A stretch of DNA of 64,000 nucleotides from CAWHNT01 sp963830775 (GTDB lineage: Bacteria > Pseudomonadota > Alphaproteobacteria > Geminicoccales > Geminicoccaceae). A program made the position numbers and the translations under genes. A model generated the notes under the pieces. It had not been told where the DNA came from. It made no database searches and saw only the letters and a program-made list of their open reading frames with translations. The stretch is from assembly GCA_963830775.1 (NCBI GenBank), contig CAWHNT010000022.1, forward strand, positions 124,001-188,000, given 5' to 3'. Positions 1-9,966 of the stretch are shown piece by piece (positions within the stretch are counted from its first letter, which is position 1; each line of letters opens with the position of its first letter).

Positions 1-834
1 CCCGGAATGGGCTCACAGGCTCACCGTCACACGGGAAGGTGGCAGGCCTTCGAAGCAAGCGGGTGGCAGGCCGGCGATGGGGCGCTTGTCTGGACAACAC
101 CACATTGCACTTTCCGTGCAGAGGCCCGCGGCTAAGTGCACCTTTTCCCGTCCGAGCCCGGCGGCCTGAGCCACATAGACCCTACTAGCCGCACCAGGTC
201 CGAGAGCTTGCACCTGAGGCCCCATGCCCGCGACCAGCATCTCGCGCGCCGCAGCCGGCACTGGACAAAGGTTCGGCCTGGCTCGAGCAGGCCACCAAGC
301 GCGCCTCAGCTTGTAAAGTCACCCGCAGTGCTTGGGTCAACAGATTAGCGCGGGTTGGGCGTGGCGCTTCCCCACCAGCAGCGTTCGGGTAATCAGCCGA
401 CGAGCTTCAATTCCCGTACTGTCCGCGGGATGTTGGAGGCTGACGGCATCGGGCTCTGCACGACGCTGATCGACTGTCACATGTCTTCAACTTCCGCTTG
501 GCTTCAGGACGCCTGGAGCAGATCGGCGCGGTGTGTTCCGTCCAGCGGGGATCAGCCGGAAAGCGTCGGCGGGGTCGGTCATGGCGAGGGGACGGAGATC
601 GGGTGCAGCGTCCGCCTGGAGGCCGCGCAGGGTCAACGGGGCAGGAATTGGCCCGTCCGCGATCCGCAGCGGTTGCCGGGCACCGGCAGTGTCGCCTGGC
701 CATCATGGCCCCGATCGAGCCGTGAGGTGACCGTGCGGACGCGCAGCAGGCCAAGTCTCCTCGAAGATGGCCCTCTGTGCTCTCGCCAGGTCGGCCGGCG
801 CCTCTGGTGGGTGAAGCGCGGGTCCGGGCTTGGC
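1..834. other. No supported gene
   Basis: Open frames exist on both strands but none gives a recognisable domain, a ribosome binding site or a protein-like composition. They read as the arginine/proline/glycine-rich translations typical of non-coding frames in GC-rich DNA. I see no RNA gene, repeat or mobile element here. A decayed gene cannot be excluded. Confidence 0.5.
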
Positions 835-1242
835 TCAGGCAGTTTCCAGCAGGCTCTCCTGGGTGGTGGGGCTGTCCAGAAGGTACATGGTGAGCTGGTG
901 CTCGGCCTCCTCGTCGGCAGAGAAGGCGAGGTTCGCCCGCTGGTCGGTGAGCCGCATGATCGTCACCGGCATGGGGAAGCCGGCGGCGATCCCGGGCGAG
1001 CGCAGATAGGCGGCGGAACTCGGAGGCAGGTCCCTGCCGGGGTCCAGCTCGACCGCAGCACCGCCCAGCGAGATGTCGATGATCCGGCACTCCAGCGTCT
1101 CCTCGGCGATCAGCAGCTCGGCGGCGAGCCCGGTCGGGTAGCGCCGGTAGAGCCGTCGGTCGCCGAGGCTGGAAGCATCGTCCTGTGGAGGGGTGGAGCG
1201 GGCTGGCATCAAGGTCGGGGGCCGGGCAGGCAGGGGGCTCAT
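835..1242 (-). CDS. PilZ domain protein
   Basis: 135-residue protein. The N-terminal 25 residues look disordered. Then comes a PilZ-type cyclic-di-GMP-binding fold: the arginine cluster RRLYRRYP near residue 29-36 fits the RxxxR motif, and DISLGGAAVEL near residue 55-65 fits the (D/N)xSxxG motif. Known PilZ proteins bind c-di-GMP through these two motifs and act on motility, polysaccharide or adhesion targets. It stands alone on the minus strand, divergent from yebC, so its target cannot be read from context. A GGDEF-EAL protein that could set c-di-GMP levels lies at 32112-34226. The next in-frame Met (residue 12) is an alternative start. Confidence 0.85.
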   Translation of the reverse strand: MSPLPARPPTLMPARSTPPQDDASSLGDRRLYRRYPTGLAAELLIAEETLECRIIDISLGGAAVELDPGRDLPPSSAAYLRSPGIAAGFPMPVTIMRLTDQRANLAFSADEEAEHQLTMYLLDSPTTQESLLETA

Positions 1243-1414
1243 GGGTCGCTCGGCCTGCGCGGGTGGCGACCCGTCTTCTCTCTAGGCGATAATCCTGAAC
1301 ATCCGGTTATCGGCGCCGGCCCGCGCGAGGCCGATTCCTGGGGCTCACTGGAACGCGCCGCCCCTTTGCGCTAGAGCCCGTGGCCGGAGCACTGCTTTCT
1401 TTCGCGAGCGAGCC

Positions 1415-2161
1415 ATGGCGGGCCATTCACAGTTCAAGAACATCATGCATCGCAAGGGCCGGCAGGATGCGGTCCGGGCCCGGCTGTTCACGCGCCTCCA
1501 GCGGGAGGTGCAGGTGGCGGCCAAGAGCGGGCTGCCGGATCCGGCGCTGAACCCGCGCCTGCGCTCGGCCATCCAGGCGGCCAAGGCCGCCAACGTGCCC
1601 AAGGACGTGATCGACCGTGCCATCAAGCGGGCGCAGGGCGGCGATGCCGAGAGCTATGACGAGGTCCGCTACGAGGGCTATGGCCCCGGCGGCGTGGCCG
1701 TGATCGTCGAGGCCCTGACCGACAACCGCAACCGCACCGCAAGCAGCGTCCGCTCCACCTTCAGCAAGTATGGCGGCTCGCTCGGCGAGACCAACAGCGT
1801 CAGCTTCCAGTTCAATCGGGTGGGCTCGATCCGCTATCCGGCGGCCGTCGCCGATGCCGACGCGGTGCTGGAGGCCGCCATCGACGCCGGCGCCGACGAC
1901 GTGGAGAGCGGCGAGGAGGCGCACGAGATCCTGTGCGCGCCAGACGAGCTCGACGCCGTGCGCGAGGCGCTGGAGGCTAGGTTCGGCCCTCCTGAGCAGG
2001 CAGCCCTGAGCTGGCGGCCGCAGGTCACCGTGCCGGTCGACGACGAGCGGGCGGAGGGCCTCGTCAAGATGCTCCAGGCGCTGGACGACAATGACGACGT
2101 GCAGCGGGTGGTCGCCAACTTCGAGATGTCGGAGGCGGCCCTGGAGCGGCTCGCCGGCTGA
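1415..2161 (+). CDS. yebC: YebC/PmpR family protein
   Basis: 248 residues, the normal family length. The start MAGHSQFKNIMHRKG is the classic YebC N-terminus (usually MAGHSKWxNIxHRK). YebC proteins have three domains and have been described both as DNA-binding transcriptional regulators and as factors that help ribosomes through difficult peptide stretches; which applies here cannot be told from sequence. Its TGA overlaps the ATG of ruvC by one base, so it is translationally coupled to the Holliday-junction genes. yebC-ruvCAB is the usual alphaproteobacterial order. Confidence 0.96.
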   Translation: MAGHSQFKNIMHRKGRQDAVRARLFTRLQREVQVAAKSGLPDPALNPRLRSAIQAAKAANVPKDVIDRAIKRAQGGDAESYDEVRYEGYGPGGVAVIVEALTDNRNRTASSVRSTFSKYGGSLGETNSVSFQFNRVGSIRYPAAVADADAVLEAAIDAGADDVESGEEAHEILCAPDELDAVREALEARFGPPEQAALSWRPQVTVPVDDERAEGLVKMLQALDDNDDVQRVVANFEMSEAALERLAG

Positions 2162-2673
2162 TGCGGCTGATCGGCGTCGATCCGGGTTTGCGGCACACCG
2201 GTTGGGGTGTGATCGAGGCTGACGCCGGCAGCTTGCGGTTCGTGGCCTGCGGTGTCGTCGACAGCGGCGATGGCGACGCCTTGGCCCTGCGCCTGGGCAG
2301 CATCTATGACGGCCTGGCAGCGATCGTGGCCAGCTGGCGCCCGCTCGAGGCTGCCGTCGAGGAGACGGTGGTCAACCGCAACCCGCTCTCCTCGCTGAAG
2401 CTGGGCCATGCAAGGGGCGTGATCCTGCTGGCGGCGAGCCACGCCGGGCTGCCGGTCTCGGAGTACGCTTCCAAGCAGGTGAAGCGGGCGGTGACGGGCA
2501 CCGGCGGGGCGGCGAAGGAGCAGGTGGCGACGATGGTGCGCTTCCTTCTGCCCGGCTGCGGCGAGATGCGGGCGGACGCGGCCGACGCGCTGGCGGTCGC
2601 CATCTGCCATGCCCACATCCGCGCCAGCCGGAACCGGATCGCGGCTGCCGAGCGTCTGGCCCGGGCGTCGTGA
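2161..2673 (+). CDS. ruvC: Crossover junction endodeoxyribonuclease RuvC
   Basis: 170 residues. RuvC is the dimeric resolvase that nicks Holliday junctions symmetrically in the RuvABC complex. The RNase H-like acidic active site is visible: Asp in GVDPGLR near residue 7, Glu in the VEETVVNRNP segment near residue 67, and the pair in DAADALAVAICH near residues 139-142. It overlaps yebC by one base and ruvA by four bases (GTGA), so yebC-ruvC-ruvA-ruvB-ybgC form one operon. Length and motifs are complete. Confidence 0.97.
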   Translation: MRLIGVDPGLRHTGWGVIEADAGSLRFVACGVVDSGDGDALALRLGSIYDGLAAIVASWRPLEAAVEETVVNRNPLSSLKLGHARGVILLAASHAGLPVSEYASKQVKRAVTGTGGAAKEQVATMVRFLLPGCGEMRADAADALAVAICHAHIRASRNRIAAAERLARAS

Positions 2674-3275
2674 TCGCTCTTCTGCGCGGCACCGTGGCCG
2701 GCATCGGCGAGGATACGGCCGTGGTGGATGTCGGCGGCGTCGGCTACCTCGTCGCCTGTTCCGCCAGCACGCTCCAGCGCCTGCCGCGCCAGGGCCAGCC
2801 GGTCGAGCTCCACACCGAGATGCAGATGCGCGAGGACGGGATCACGCTCTACGGCTTCCTCGAGCCCGCGGACCGGGTCTGGTTCCGGATGCTGCAGTCG
2901 GTGCAGGGCGTGGGTGCCAGGGTGGCGCTGTCGCTCCTGGGCGTGCTGCGGCCGCAGGAGCTGGCGACGGCGATAGCGCTGGGCGACAAGGCGGCCCTGA
3001 CCCGTGCGGCCGGGGTCGGCAGCCGCCTCGCGGCCCGGATCGCGGCCGAGCTCAAGGACCGGGTCGGCGGGCTGCCGGTGGCGACGAATGCGGCCGCCAC
3101 GGTCGCGGCGATGCAGCCCGCCGGGCCGGTGGAGGATGCCCTGTCCGCCCTGGTCAACCTCGGCTACGGCCGGAGCGACGCCTTCGCGGCCCTGGCCCGG
3201 GTGCAGGGCCGGCTGGGGGAGGATGCACGGGTCGATCAGCTCATCCGCGAGGGGCTGAAGGAGCTGGCGGGGTGA
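2670..3275 (+). CDS. ruvA: Holliday junction branch migration protein RuvA
   Basis: 201 residues from a GTG start that overlaps the ruvC stop. RuvA tetramers bind the four-way junction and recruit the RuvB motor. Visible: N-terminal OB-fold (about residues 1-65, MIALLRGTVAGI), helix-hairpin-helix region (about 70-140, with GVGARVALSLL and GVGSRLAARIAAELK), a flexible linker, and a C-terminal RuvB-contacting domain ending in IREGLKELAG. The stop lies 4 bases before ruvB. Confidence 0.97.
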   Translation: MIALLRGTVAGIGEDTAVVDVGGVGYLVACSASTLQRLPRQGQPVELHTEMQMREDGITLYGFLEPADRVWFRMLQSVQGVGARVALSLLGVLRPQELATAIALGDKAALTRAAGVGSRLAARIAAELKDRVGGLPVATNAAATVAAMQPAGPVEDALSALVNLGYGRSDAFAALARVQGRLGEDARVDQLIREGLKELAG

Positions 3276-3279
3276 GGCC

Positions 3280-4319
<1,040 letters not shown>

Positions 4320-4323
<4 letters not shown>

Positions 4324-4724
4324 GCCCGGCCCCACACTGCTTCTCCGTGCGCGTCTACTACGAGGACACCGACGCCGGCGGGATCGTCTACCACGCGGCC
4401 TACCTGCACTTCGCCGAGCGTGCCCGCACCGAGATGCTACGCGCCCAGGGCTTCGACCATGTCGGCCTGCAGCGCGAGCACGGCATCCTCTTCGCCGTCC
4501 GCCGCTGCACCATCGAGTTCATGGCGCCCGCGCGGCTCGACGACCTGCTGATGGTCGAGACGCGGCCGCTGCGGCTGGGCGGTGCTCGGATGGTGCTGGA
4601 GCAGAAGGTGATCCGGGACGAGACGGTGCTGGTGGTGCTGGAGGTCGAGCTGGCGGTCCTCGGCCATCAGGATCTGCGCCCTCGACGGCTGCCGGAGGCG
4701 GTAAGGGCAAGCCTGATCGCTTGA
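4320..4724 (+). CDS. ybgC: Tol-Pal-associated acyl-CoA thioesterase YbgC
   Basis: 134 residues; GTG start overlapping the ruvB stop by four bases. It is a hot-dog-fold thioesterase. The motif YYEDTDAGGIVYHAAYL near residues 13-29 carries the catalytic Asp and the Tyr/His context of the YbgC/4-hydroxybenzoyl-CoA thioesterase family. In most proteobacteria ybgC is the first gene of the tol-pal operon. Here a toxin-antitoxin pair separates it from tolQ by about 0.9 kb, and it is instead coupled to ruvB. Confidence 0.95.
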
Positions 4725-4889
4725 TCTCCGAGCAGCCGTAGTCAGCTATTGGAGGAGCTTTTACCGTCCCGTTGATGCAAACCTCTCTCCAGACGATGTG
4801 CGCTACAGCCAGTGGCGGACGGAGCTTCGCCTGGAAGGGGTGCCGTTCCGCTGCGCCGGTGGCAATGGCTCCCTTCTCAGGAGACGATC

Positions 4890-5114
4890 ATGCAGCTTTC
4901 GGAGCTGATCGTAAGCGACTCGGAGATCATGAGCGGTGCGCCTTGCTTCCGAGGCACCCGAGTCCCGGTCTCGATCCTATTCGAGAACCTCGCCGCCGGC
5001 ATGACAGTCGAGGAGATCCTGGATACGTGGCCCAGCCTCGAGCGCGATGACGTACTGGCAGTGCTGGAGCTTGCCGGTGAAGAGGCCGAGCGGCACGCAG
5101 CGAAAGCGGCCTGA
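4890..5114 (+). CDS. DUF433 family antitoxin (VapB45-like)
   Basis: 74 residues from the ATG at 4890, preceded by a good Shine-Dalgarno (CAGGAGA at 4878-4884); an upstream in-frame Met is less convincing. The core IMSGAPCFRGTRVPV, followed by an ENLAAGMTVEEIL segment, is the DUF433 signature, a small HTH-like fold found as antitoxin of DUF5615 PIN-like toxins. The stop TGA is directly followed by the GTG of the toxin gene. The pair is inserted between ybgC and tolQ. Antitoxin function is inferred from family and pairing. Confidence 0.88.
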   Translation: MQLSELIVSDSEIMSGAPCFRGTRVPVSILFENLAAGMTVEEILDTWPSLERDDVLAVLELAGEEAERHAAKAA

Positions 5115-5442
5115 GTGCCCCGCGTGCTGCTGGATGAGAGCGTGCCCCGGCCTGTTTTGCGGGCGTTCCCGAAGGGAAAGGCCACGACGGTCGATCTCTT
5201 GGGTTGGAAGGGGATCAAGAACGGAAGCTTGCTTCTCCGGGCTGAGGCGCAGGGGTTCGAGGTGCTCATCACCTCGGATAAGAGCATGGCCGATCAGAAC
5301 GATCTCTCGAATTCGGCAGCTTGCCGTCCTCGTGCTGCCGCATGCGAACTGGCCGAAGCTGCGTGGCATGCTGGACAAGATCGCCGCGGCGGTGACGGGC
5401 CTCCCGCCGGGCACGTTCACTCAGCTTCCACCTGGAAGATAG
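5115..5442 (+). CDS. DUF5615 PIN-like toxin (frameshifted)
   Basis: The product starts at GTG 5115 (PRVLLDESVPRPVLRAF) and shows the N-terminal acidic residue and the VLITSDKSMADQNDLS segment of the DUF5615 PIN-like family, the usual partner of DUF433 antitoxins and probably an RNase. At about 5300-5310 the frame changes. The expected C-terminal half (RIRQLAVLVLPHANWPK, then a MLDKIAAAVTGLPPGTF segment) continues in the next frame to the stop at 5442, giving a toxin of about 108 residues. The shift is either a sequence error or an inactivating mutation that disarms the toxin while the antitoxin stays intact. Confidence 0.78.
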
Positions 5443-5640
5443 ACGGCTTGGCATGCCCACGAAGTCAGCGCAACCAACTCGCAGCGTGCTTGACAGCACC
5501 CGCCCACCCCCGCATTAGAACCCTGGCGGCAAGTGTAACGCCGGTTTATGATCTTCCGCCAAGCTCCTGACACCGCGGTAATTTCGGTGTCAGGGTGGAA
5601 GCCCGCCCCGCCGGCCTGCCGATGAGACCTGCGTAAAGCC

Positions 5641-6363
5641 ATGGATCCCAACGCGATCAGCGCCGTCGGTGTGGCCGACGCGACTGCAGGACACAGCCTG
5701 TGGGCCCTGTTCCTGCAGGCCGACGCCATCGTCAAGATGGTGATCCTGCTCCTCTTCGTGGCCTCGCTCTGGTGCTGGGCCGTGATCTTCGAGAAGGGCC
5801 TCAGGCTCTTCCGCCTCAAGCGCAAGGCCAACGCCTTCGAGCGCGCCTTCTGGTCCGGCTCGCCGCTGGATGAGCTCTACCGCAAGCTGGCCAAGCGTGC
5901 CGACCACCCCATGGCGCTCATGTTCGCCACCGCCATGGAGGAGTGGAAGGAGAGTCCCAAGACCACCGACGTGAGCTTCAACCGTGGCCTGGTCGGGCGG
6001 ATCAACCGGGTGATGGAGCTGGCGATGGACCGCGAGGTCGAGAGCCTCGAGCGCCATCTGCCCTCGCTCGCCACCATCGGCTCGACCGCCCCCTTCGTCG
6101 GCCTCTTCGGCACCGTCTGGGGCATCATGAACAGCTTCCAGTCCATCGCCATCACCAAGAACACCACCCTGGCCGTCGTGGCCCCGGGCATCGCCGAGGC
6201 GCTGTTCGCGACGGCGCTGGGGCTGCTGGCCGCGATCCCGGCCGTGATCGCCTACAACAAGCTGTCCGGCGAGGTCGACCGCTACGCCAACCGCCTCAAC
6301 AGCTTCGCCGACGAGTTCGCCGTCGTCCTCTCCCGCGAGCTCGACTCCGCCAAGGTCGCCTGA
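5641..6363 (+). CDS. tolQ: Tol-Pal system protein TolQ
   Basis: 240 residues, inner-membrane ion-channel subunit of the Tol-Pal machine that couples proton motive force to outer-membrane constriction at division. Membrane segments: about residues 24-50 (VKMVILLLFVASLWCWAVIF), about 145-170 (IGSTAPFVGLFGTVWGIMNS, with the conserved G-FGTVWGI motif) and about 180-205. It begins the tolQRAB-pal-cpoB operon; tolR starts 3 bases after its stop. The about 200 bases upstream (5443-5640) have no gene and should hold the operon promoter. Confidence 0.97.
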   Translation: MDPNAISAVGVADATAGHSLWALFLQADAIVKMVILLLFVASLWCWAVIFEKGLRLFRLKRKANAFERAFWSGSPLDELYRKLAKRADHPMALMFATAMEEWKESPKTTDVSFNRGLVGRINRVMELAMDREVESLERHLPSLATIGSTAPFVGLFGTVWGIMNSFQSIAITKNTTLAVVAPGIAEALFATALGLLAAIPAVIAYNKLSGEVDRYANRLNSFADEFAVVLSRELDSAKVA

Positions 6364-6366
6364 CCC

Positions 6367-6852
6367 GTGTCGGTCGGCATCCAGGAGCGCTCGCGGCGGC
6401 GGGGAGGCGGCGGGCGGCGCAAGCGCAAGCCGATGGGCGACATCAACGTCACCCCGCTGGTCGATGTCATGCTGGTGCTGCTGATCGTGTTCATGGTCAC
6501 CGCACCCCTGCTGACGACCGGTGTGGCCGTTGACCTGCCGCGGTCCGAGAGCTCCCCTCTGCCGGGCCAGGACGAGCCCTTGAGCGTCACCGTCGACGCC
6601 GGCGGCCGGATCTTCCTGCAGGAGAGCGAGATCAACCTGGAGCAGCTCCCGGCCCGGCTGGTCGCCGTGACCCAGCGGAACAAGGAGGCCCGTATCTTCG
6701 TTCGCGGTGACAGGGGTGTCGACTACGGCACCATCATGGGCGTGGTCAGCGCCATCAACCGGGCAGGGTTCGTGAAGGTGGCCCTGGTGACCGATTCGGC
6801 CCCCGCCGGCCAGCGGGCGCAGGCCGCCAGCGCCACGGGCCCGGTGCGCTGA
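6367..6852 (+). CDS. tolR: Tol-Pal system protein TolR
   Basis: 161 residues from GTG 6367. Short basic cytoplasmic N-terminus (RSRRRGGGGRRKRKPM), one membrane helix about residues 30-52 with the essential Asp in LVDVMLVLLIVFMVTAP, then the periplasmic ExbD/TolR domain. It works with TolQ as the stator that uses the proton gradient to energise TolA. Complete, with normal spacing to neighbours. Confidence 0.97.
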   Translation: MSVGIQERSRRRGGGGRRKRKPMGDINVTPLVDVMLVLLIVFMVTAPLLTTGVAVDLPRSESSPLPGQDEPLSVTVDAGGRIFLQESEINLEQLPARLVAVTQRNKEARIFVRGDRGVDYGTIMGVVSAINRAGFVKVALVTDSAPAGQRAQAASATGPVR

Positions 6853-6892
6853 CCTCGACGGACCGGACCGGACGAGAGGATCAAGGGGGTCC

Positions 6893-7945
6893 ATGCGCCG
6901 CGCGCTGATCGCCTCGCTCCTGCTGCACGCCGTCCTGCTGGGCAGCTTCCTCGTGGGCCTGCCCTTCATGGGCGAGCGCCTGCCGGCCGAGGAGCCGATC
7001 TCGGTCGACATCGTGAGCGACGCCACCGAGATGAAGCCGGCACCGCTGCCGCCCAAGGCGCCGCTGGCGGAGGCCGCCCCCTTGCCGCAGCGCCAGGCGG
7101 CGACTCCGGCCCCGCCACCTCCGCCGCCGCCGGCACCCCCGGCCGAGAAGCCGGCCGAGGCGAAGCCCACGCCACCGCCTCCCCCGCCCGTGGCCGAGCA
7201 GAAGCCGACCCCACCGGCGCCGCCCCCGCCCGCCAAGCCCGAGCCGGCCCCGACGCCGCAGAAGGCGGAAGCACCGGTGAAGCCGCCGGAGCCTCCCAAG
7301 CCGCCGGAGCCTCCGAAGCCGCTCGACCCGCCCAAGGTGGCCGAGACGCCGCCGAAGCCGGCACCGGCACCCTTGAGCAAGCCGAAGCCGCCCGAGCCCG
7401 AGAAACCGAAGCCGGCGCCTGAGAAGCCGGTCGACCTCGCGAAGGTTGAGCCGCCCAAGCGCGAGCGGCCGCAGACGCCGCCCGCACCCGAGGTCAAGGA
7501 CACCGACTTCGACGCGCTGCTTCGCAGCGTCGAATTGCAGGTGAAGCGCGTTCAGGAGCCGGAGAAGCGGACCGCCAAGGGTGTGGCCAGCGAGCGAGGC
7601 GGCAGCAACAGCCCGGGCGACGCCCAGGTGGCCCAGATCAACCCGTCGGCCCTCGTGATGGCGATCCGCAACCAGATCGAGCCCTGCTGGAGCACGCCGA
7701 TCGGCATCCAGGGCGTGGCCGGCCTGCGGACGGAGCTCAACATCGTGCTCGGGCCCGACGGCAGCGTGCGCTCGGTCCAGCCCGTGGACACCGGCCGCAT
7801 GTCGACCGATGGCGTCTTCCGCACCTTCACCGAGAGCGCCGTCCGCGCGGTCTATGCCTGCTCGCCGCTCAAGCTTCCTCCGGAGTCCTACCAGGTATGG
7901 CGGAACATCATCTTCAACTTCGATCCCTCGCAGCTGACCGGATGA
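6893..7945 (+). CDS. tolA: Cell envelope protein TolA
   Basis: 350 residues. One N-terminal membrane helix (about 5-22, LIASLLLHAVLLGSFLVGL), a long Pro/Ala/Lys/Glu linker (about 40-200, many PPxPP and PKPPEP units) spanning the periplasm, and a C-terminal TolA domain (about 235-350) with the Cys pair CWST ... YACSPLKLP. It links the TolQR motor to TolB/Pal. The linker is proline-rich rather than the Ala/Lys helix of E. coli, common in alphaproteobacteria. Its stop overlaps the tolB ATG. Confidence 0.95.
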   Translation: MRRALIASLLLHAVLLGSFLVGLPFMGERLPAEEPISVDIVSDATEMKPAPLPPKAPLAEAAPLPQRQAATPAPPPPPPPAPPAEKPAEAKPTPPPPPPVAEQKPTPPAPPPPAKPEPAPTPQKAEAPVKPPEPPKPPEPPKPLDPPKVAETPPKPAPAPLSKPKPPEPEKPKPAPEKPVDLAKVEPPKRERPQTPPAPEVKDTDFDALLRSVELQVKRVQEPEKRTAKGVASERGGSNSPGDAQVAQINPSALVMAIRNQIEPCWSTPIGIQGVAGLRTELNIVLGPDGSVRSVQPVDTGRMSTDGVFRTFTESAVRAVYACSPLKLPPESYQVWRNIIFNFDPSQLTG

Positions 7946-9270
7946 GCACCCTCCGCCTGAGCCGCCGGCATCTCGTGGGCAGCGGGGCCGCCCTTGCCCT
8001 GTCGCTGGCCGGTGGGCGGGAGGCGCTGGCCCAGCTCCGGGTCGACATCACCCGCGGCGTCGTCCAGCCGATGCCGATCGCGATCAGCCCCTTCGCCGCC
8101 GACAGCCCGGGCCTGCAGGAGCGGGCGGTTGCCATCGCCGAGGTGGTGCAGAACGACCTCGACGGCTCGGGCCTGTTCAAGACCATCGACCGGCAGGCCT
8201 ACATCCAGTCCCCGGACGAGATGCGCACCGTGCCGCGCTTCCCCGACTGGCGGCAGATCAACGCCCAGGCCCTGGTGACGGGCGTCGTGCAGAGCGGCGG
8301 CGGCAACCTCTCGGTGGAGTTCCGCCTCTGGGACGTGTTCGCCGGCAGCCAGCTCCGCGGCCTGCGCTACGACTCGCCCGAGTCCGGCTGGCGGCGGATC
8401 GCGCACAAGATCGCGGACGTGGTCTACGAGCGGCTCACCGGCGAGCTGGGCTATTTCGACACCCGCGTCGCCTACATCTCGGAGACCGGGCCGGCCGTCC
8501 GCCGGGTGAAGCGCCTTGCCGTCATGGACCAGGACGGTGCCAACCACCGCTTCCTCACCGACGGCAGCAATCTCGTCCTCACCCCACGCATCGCCCCCGA
8601 CGGCCGCCGCGTCGCCTACATGATCTACCGCAACGGGCCGCCGCGGATCGTGGTCAAGGAGATCGACACCGGCCGCGAGGGTGCGCTGGGCAACTTCGAG
8701 GGCATGACCTTCGCCCCGCGCTTCTCGCCGGACGGCCGCACCCTCCTCCTCACCCTGGCCCAGAGCGGCAACTCCGACATCTACGCCTTCGACGTCGGCA
8801 CCAGGCGGGCGAGCCGGCTCACCGACAGTGCCGCCATCGACACCTCGCCCTCCTTCTCCCCGGACGGCAGCCAGATCGTCTTCAATTCCGACCGCGGCGG
8901 CACGCCCCAGCTCTATGTCATGCCGCGCTCGGGCGGCGGTGCGTCGCGGATCAGCTACGGCCAGGGCCGCTACGGCAGCCCCGCCTGGTCCCCACGCGGC
9001 GACCTCATCGCCTTCACCAACATCAAGGGCGGCATGTTCCATATCGGGGTGATGAAGCCCGACGGCAGCGACGAGCGCCTGATCACCCGCAGCTTCATGG
9101 ACCAGAGCCCGACCTGGGCGCCCAACGGCCGGGTAATCATGTTCGGCCGCGAAGATCCGAGGGGGGACCGTGCGCGCCTGCTCACGATCGATATCACGGG
9201 CTACAACCAGAGGGAGGTGCCAACTCCGACCGATGCCTCCGATCCGGACTGGTCACCCTTGATTCCGTGA
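7942..9270 (+). CDS. tolB: Tol-Pal system protein TolB
   Basis: 442 residues starting at ATG 7942 (ATGA overlap with tolA). The N-terminus MSTLRLSRRHLVGSGAALAL is an export signal with a twin-arginine-like SRRHLV motif and an ALAQ cleavage region near residue 31. Then the TolB N-terminal domain (about 33-165) and a six-bladed beta-propeller with repeated FSPDG / PRFSPDGRTLLLT units. TolB is the periplasmic partner of Pal and TolA. Export through Tat rather than Sec is an inference from the arginine pair. Confidence 0.95.
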   Translation: MSTLRLSRRHLVGSGAALALSLAGGREALAQLRVDITRGVVQPMPIAISPFAADSPGLQERAVAIAEVVQNDLDGSGLFKTIDRQAYIQSPDEMRTVPRFPDWRQINAQALVTGVVQSGGGNLSVEFRLWDVFAGSQLRGLRYDSPESGWRRIAHKIADVVYERLTGELGYFDTRVAYISETGPAVRRVKRLAVMDQDGANHRFLTDGSNLVLTPRIAPDGRRVAYMIYRNGPPRIVVKEIDTGREGALGNFEGMTFAPRFSPDGRTLLLTLAQSGNSDIYAFDVGTRRASRLTDSAAIDTSPSFSPDGSQIVFNSDRGGTPQLYVMPRSGGGASRISYGQGRYGSPAWSPRGDLIAFTNIKGGMFHIGVMKPDGSDERLITRSFMDQSPTWAPNGRVIMFGREDPRGDRARLLTIDITGYNQREVPTPTDASDPDWSPLIP

Positions 9271-9382
9271 CCCCGATGTTCTTAAAGCGGTGCAGTACCT
9301 GCCGCCCGCAAATGCGTGGCAGGTGTGCCGATCGAGCTTCACCGATCCGCGTGCGACGCGCGGCTCCGCAGGGAAACAGAGA

Positions 9383-9943
9383 ATGATCCTCAAGGCTCTC
9401 CGGGTGTCCGGGCTGCTGCTCGTGCTCGCGGCCTGCAGCTCGTCGGACGAGGCCACGCTCGGCACCTCGGGTGCGTCCGGCGTCACCGACCCGAATGCCG
9501 GCATGGGCGCTGCCGATACCGGCTCCGGCATGGGCGGCGCCGACGTCAGCGGCTCGGACATAGCGGGCGGTGCCTCGCCGGGCACGCAGCAGGACCTCGA
9601 GGTCAATGTCGGCGACCGTATCTTCTTCGGCTACGACAGCTCGACGCTGGACGACACGGCACGCCGCACGCTCGAGCGGCAGTCGGCCTGGTTGCAGCAG
9701 TTCGGCGGCGTCGCGGTGACGATCGAAGGCCATACCGACGAGCGCGGCACCCGCGAGTTCAACCTGGCTCTGGGCGAGCGTCGCGCTGCCGCCGTGAAGA
9801 GCTATCTGCAGACGCTGGGCGTTTCCCCCGACCGCCTGCTCACCATATCCTATGGCGAGGAGCGGCCGGTCGACCCGGCGCACGACGAGAGCGCCTACGC
9901 CCTCAACCGTCGCGCCGTCACGGCGGTCAACGTCAGCCAGTAG
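9383..9943 (+). CDS. pal: Peptidoglycan-associated lipoprotein Pal
   Basis: 186 residues from ATG 9383, chosen because it places a lipoprotein signal (LLLVLAAC, lipobox LAAC, acylated Cys near residue 18) right after the start and follows an A/G-rich ribosome site. A low-complexity Gly/Ser/Asp/Ala linker (about 19-70) precedes an OmpA-like domain (about 75-186) with FFGYDSSTLDD and the peptidoglycan-binding signature IEGHTDERGTREFNLALGE. Pal anchors the outer membrane to peptidoglycan and binds TolB. Confidence 0.95.
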   Translation: MILKALRVSGLLLVLAACSSSDEATLGTSGASGVTDPNAGMGAADTGSGMGGADVSGSDIAGGASPGTQQDLEVNVGDRIFFGYDSSTLDDTARRTLERQSAWLQQFGGVAVTIEGHTDERGTREFNLALGERRAAAVKSYLQTLGVSPDRLLTISYGEERPVDPAHDESAYALNRRAVTAVNVSQ

Positions 9944-9966
9944 GCCGTCCGCGAACGGGAACGATC

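Noticed and set aside
355..1374. 339-codon plus-strand open frame over the PilZ gene
   Set aside because: Arg/Gly/Pro-rich, no domain, and antisense to a well-supported PilZ gene; typical shadow frame in GC-rich DNA.
5590..7503. 637-codon minus-strand open frame across tolQRA
   Set aside because: Low-complexity Gly/Ser and His/Asp-rich shadow of the TolA linker codons; the plus strand encodes clear TolQRA.
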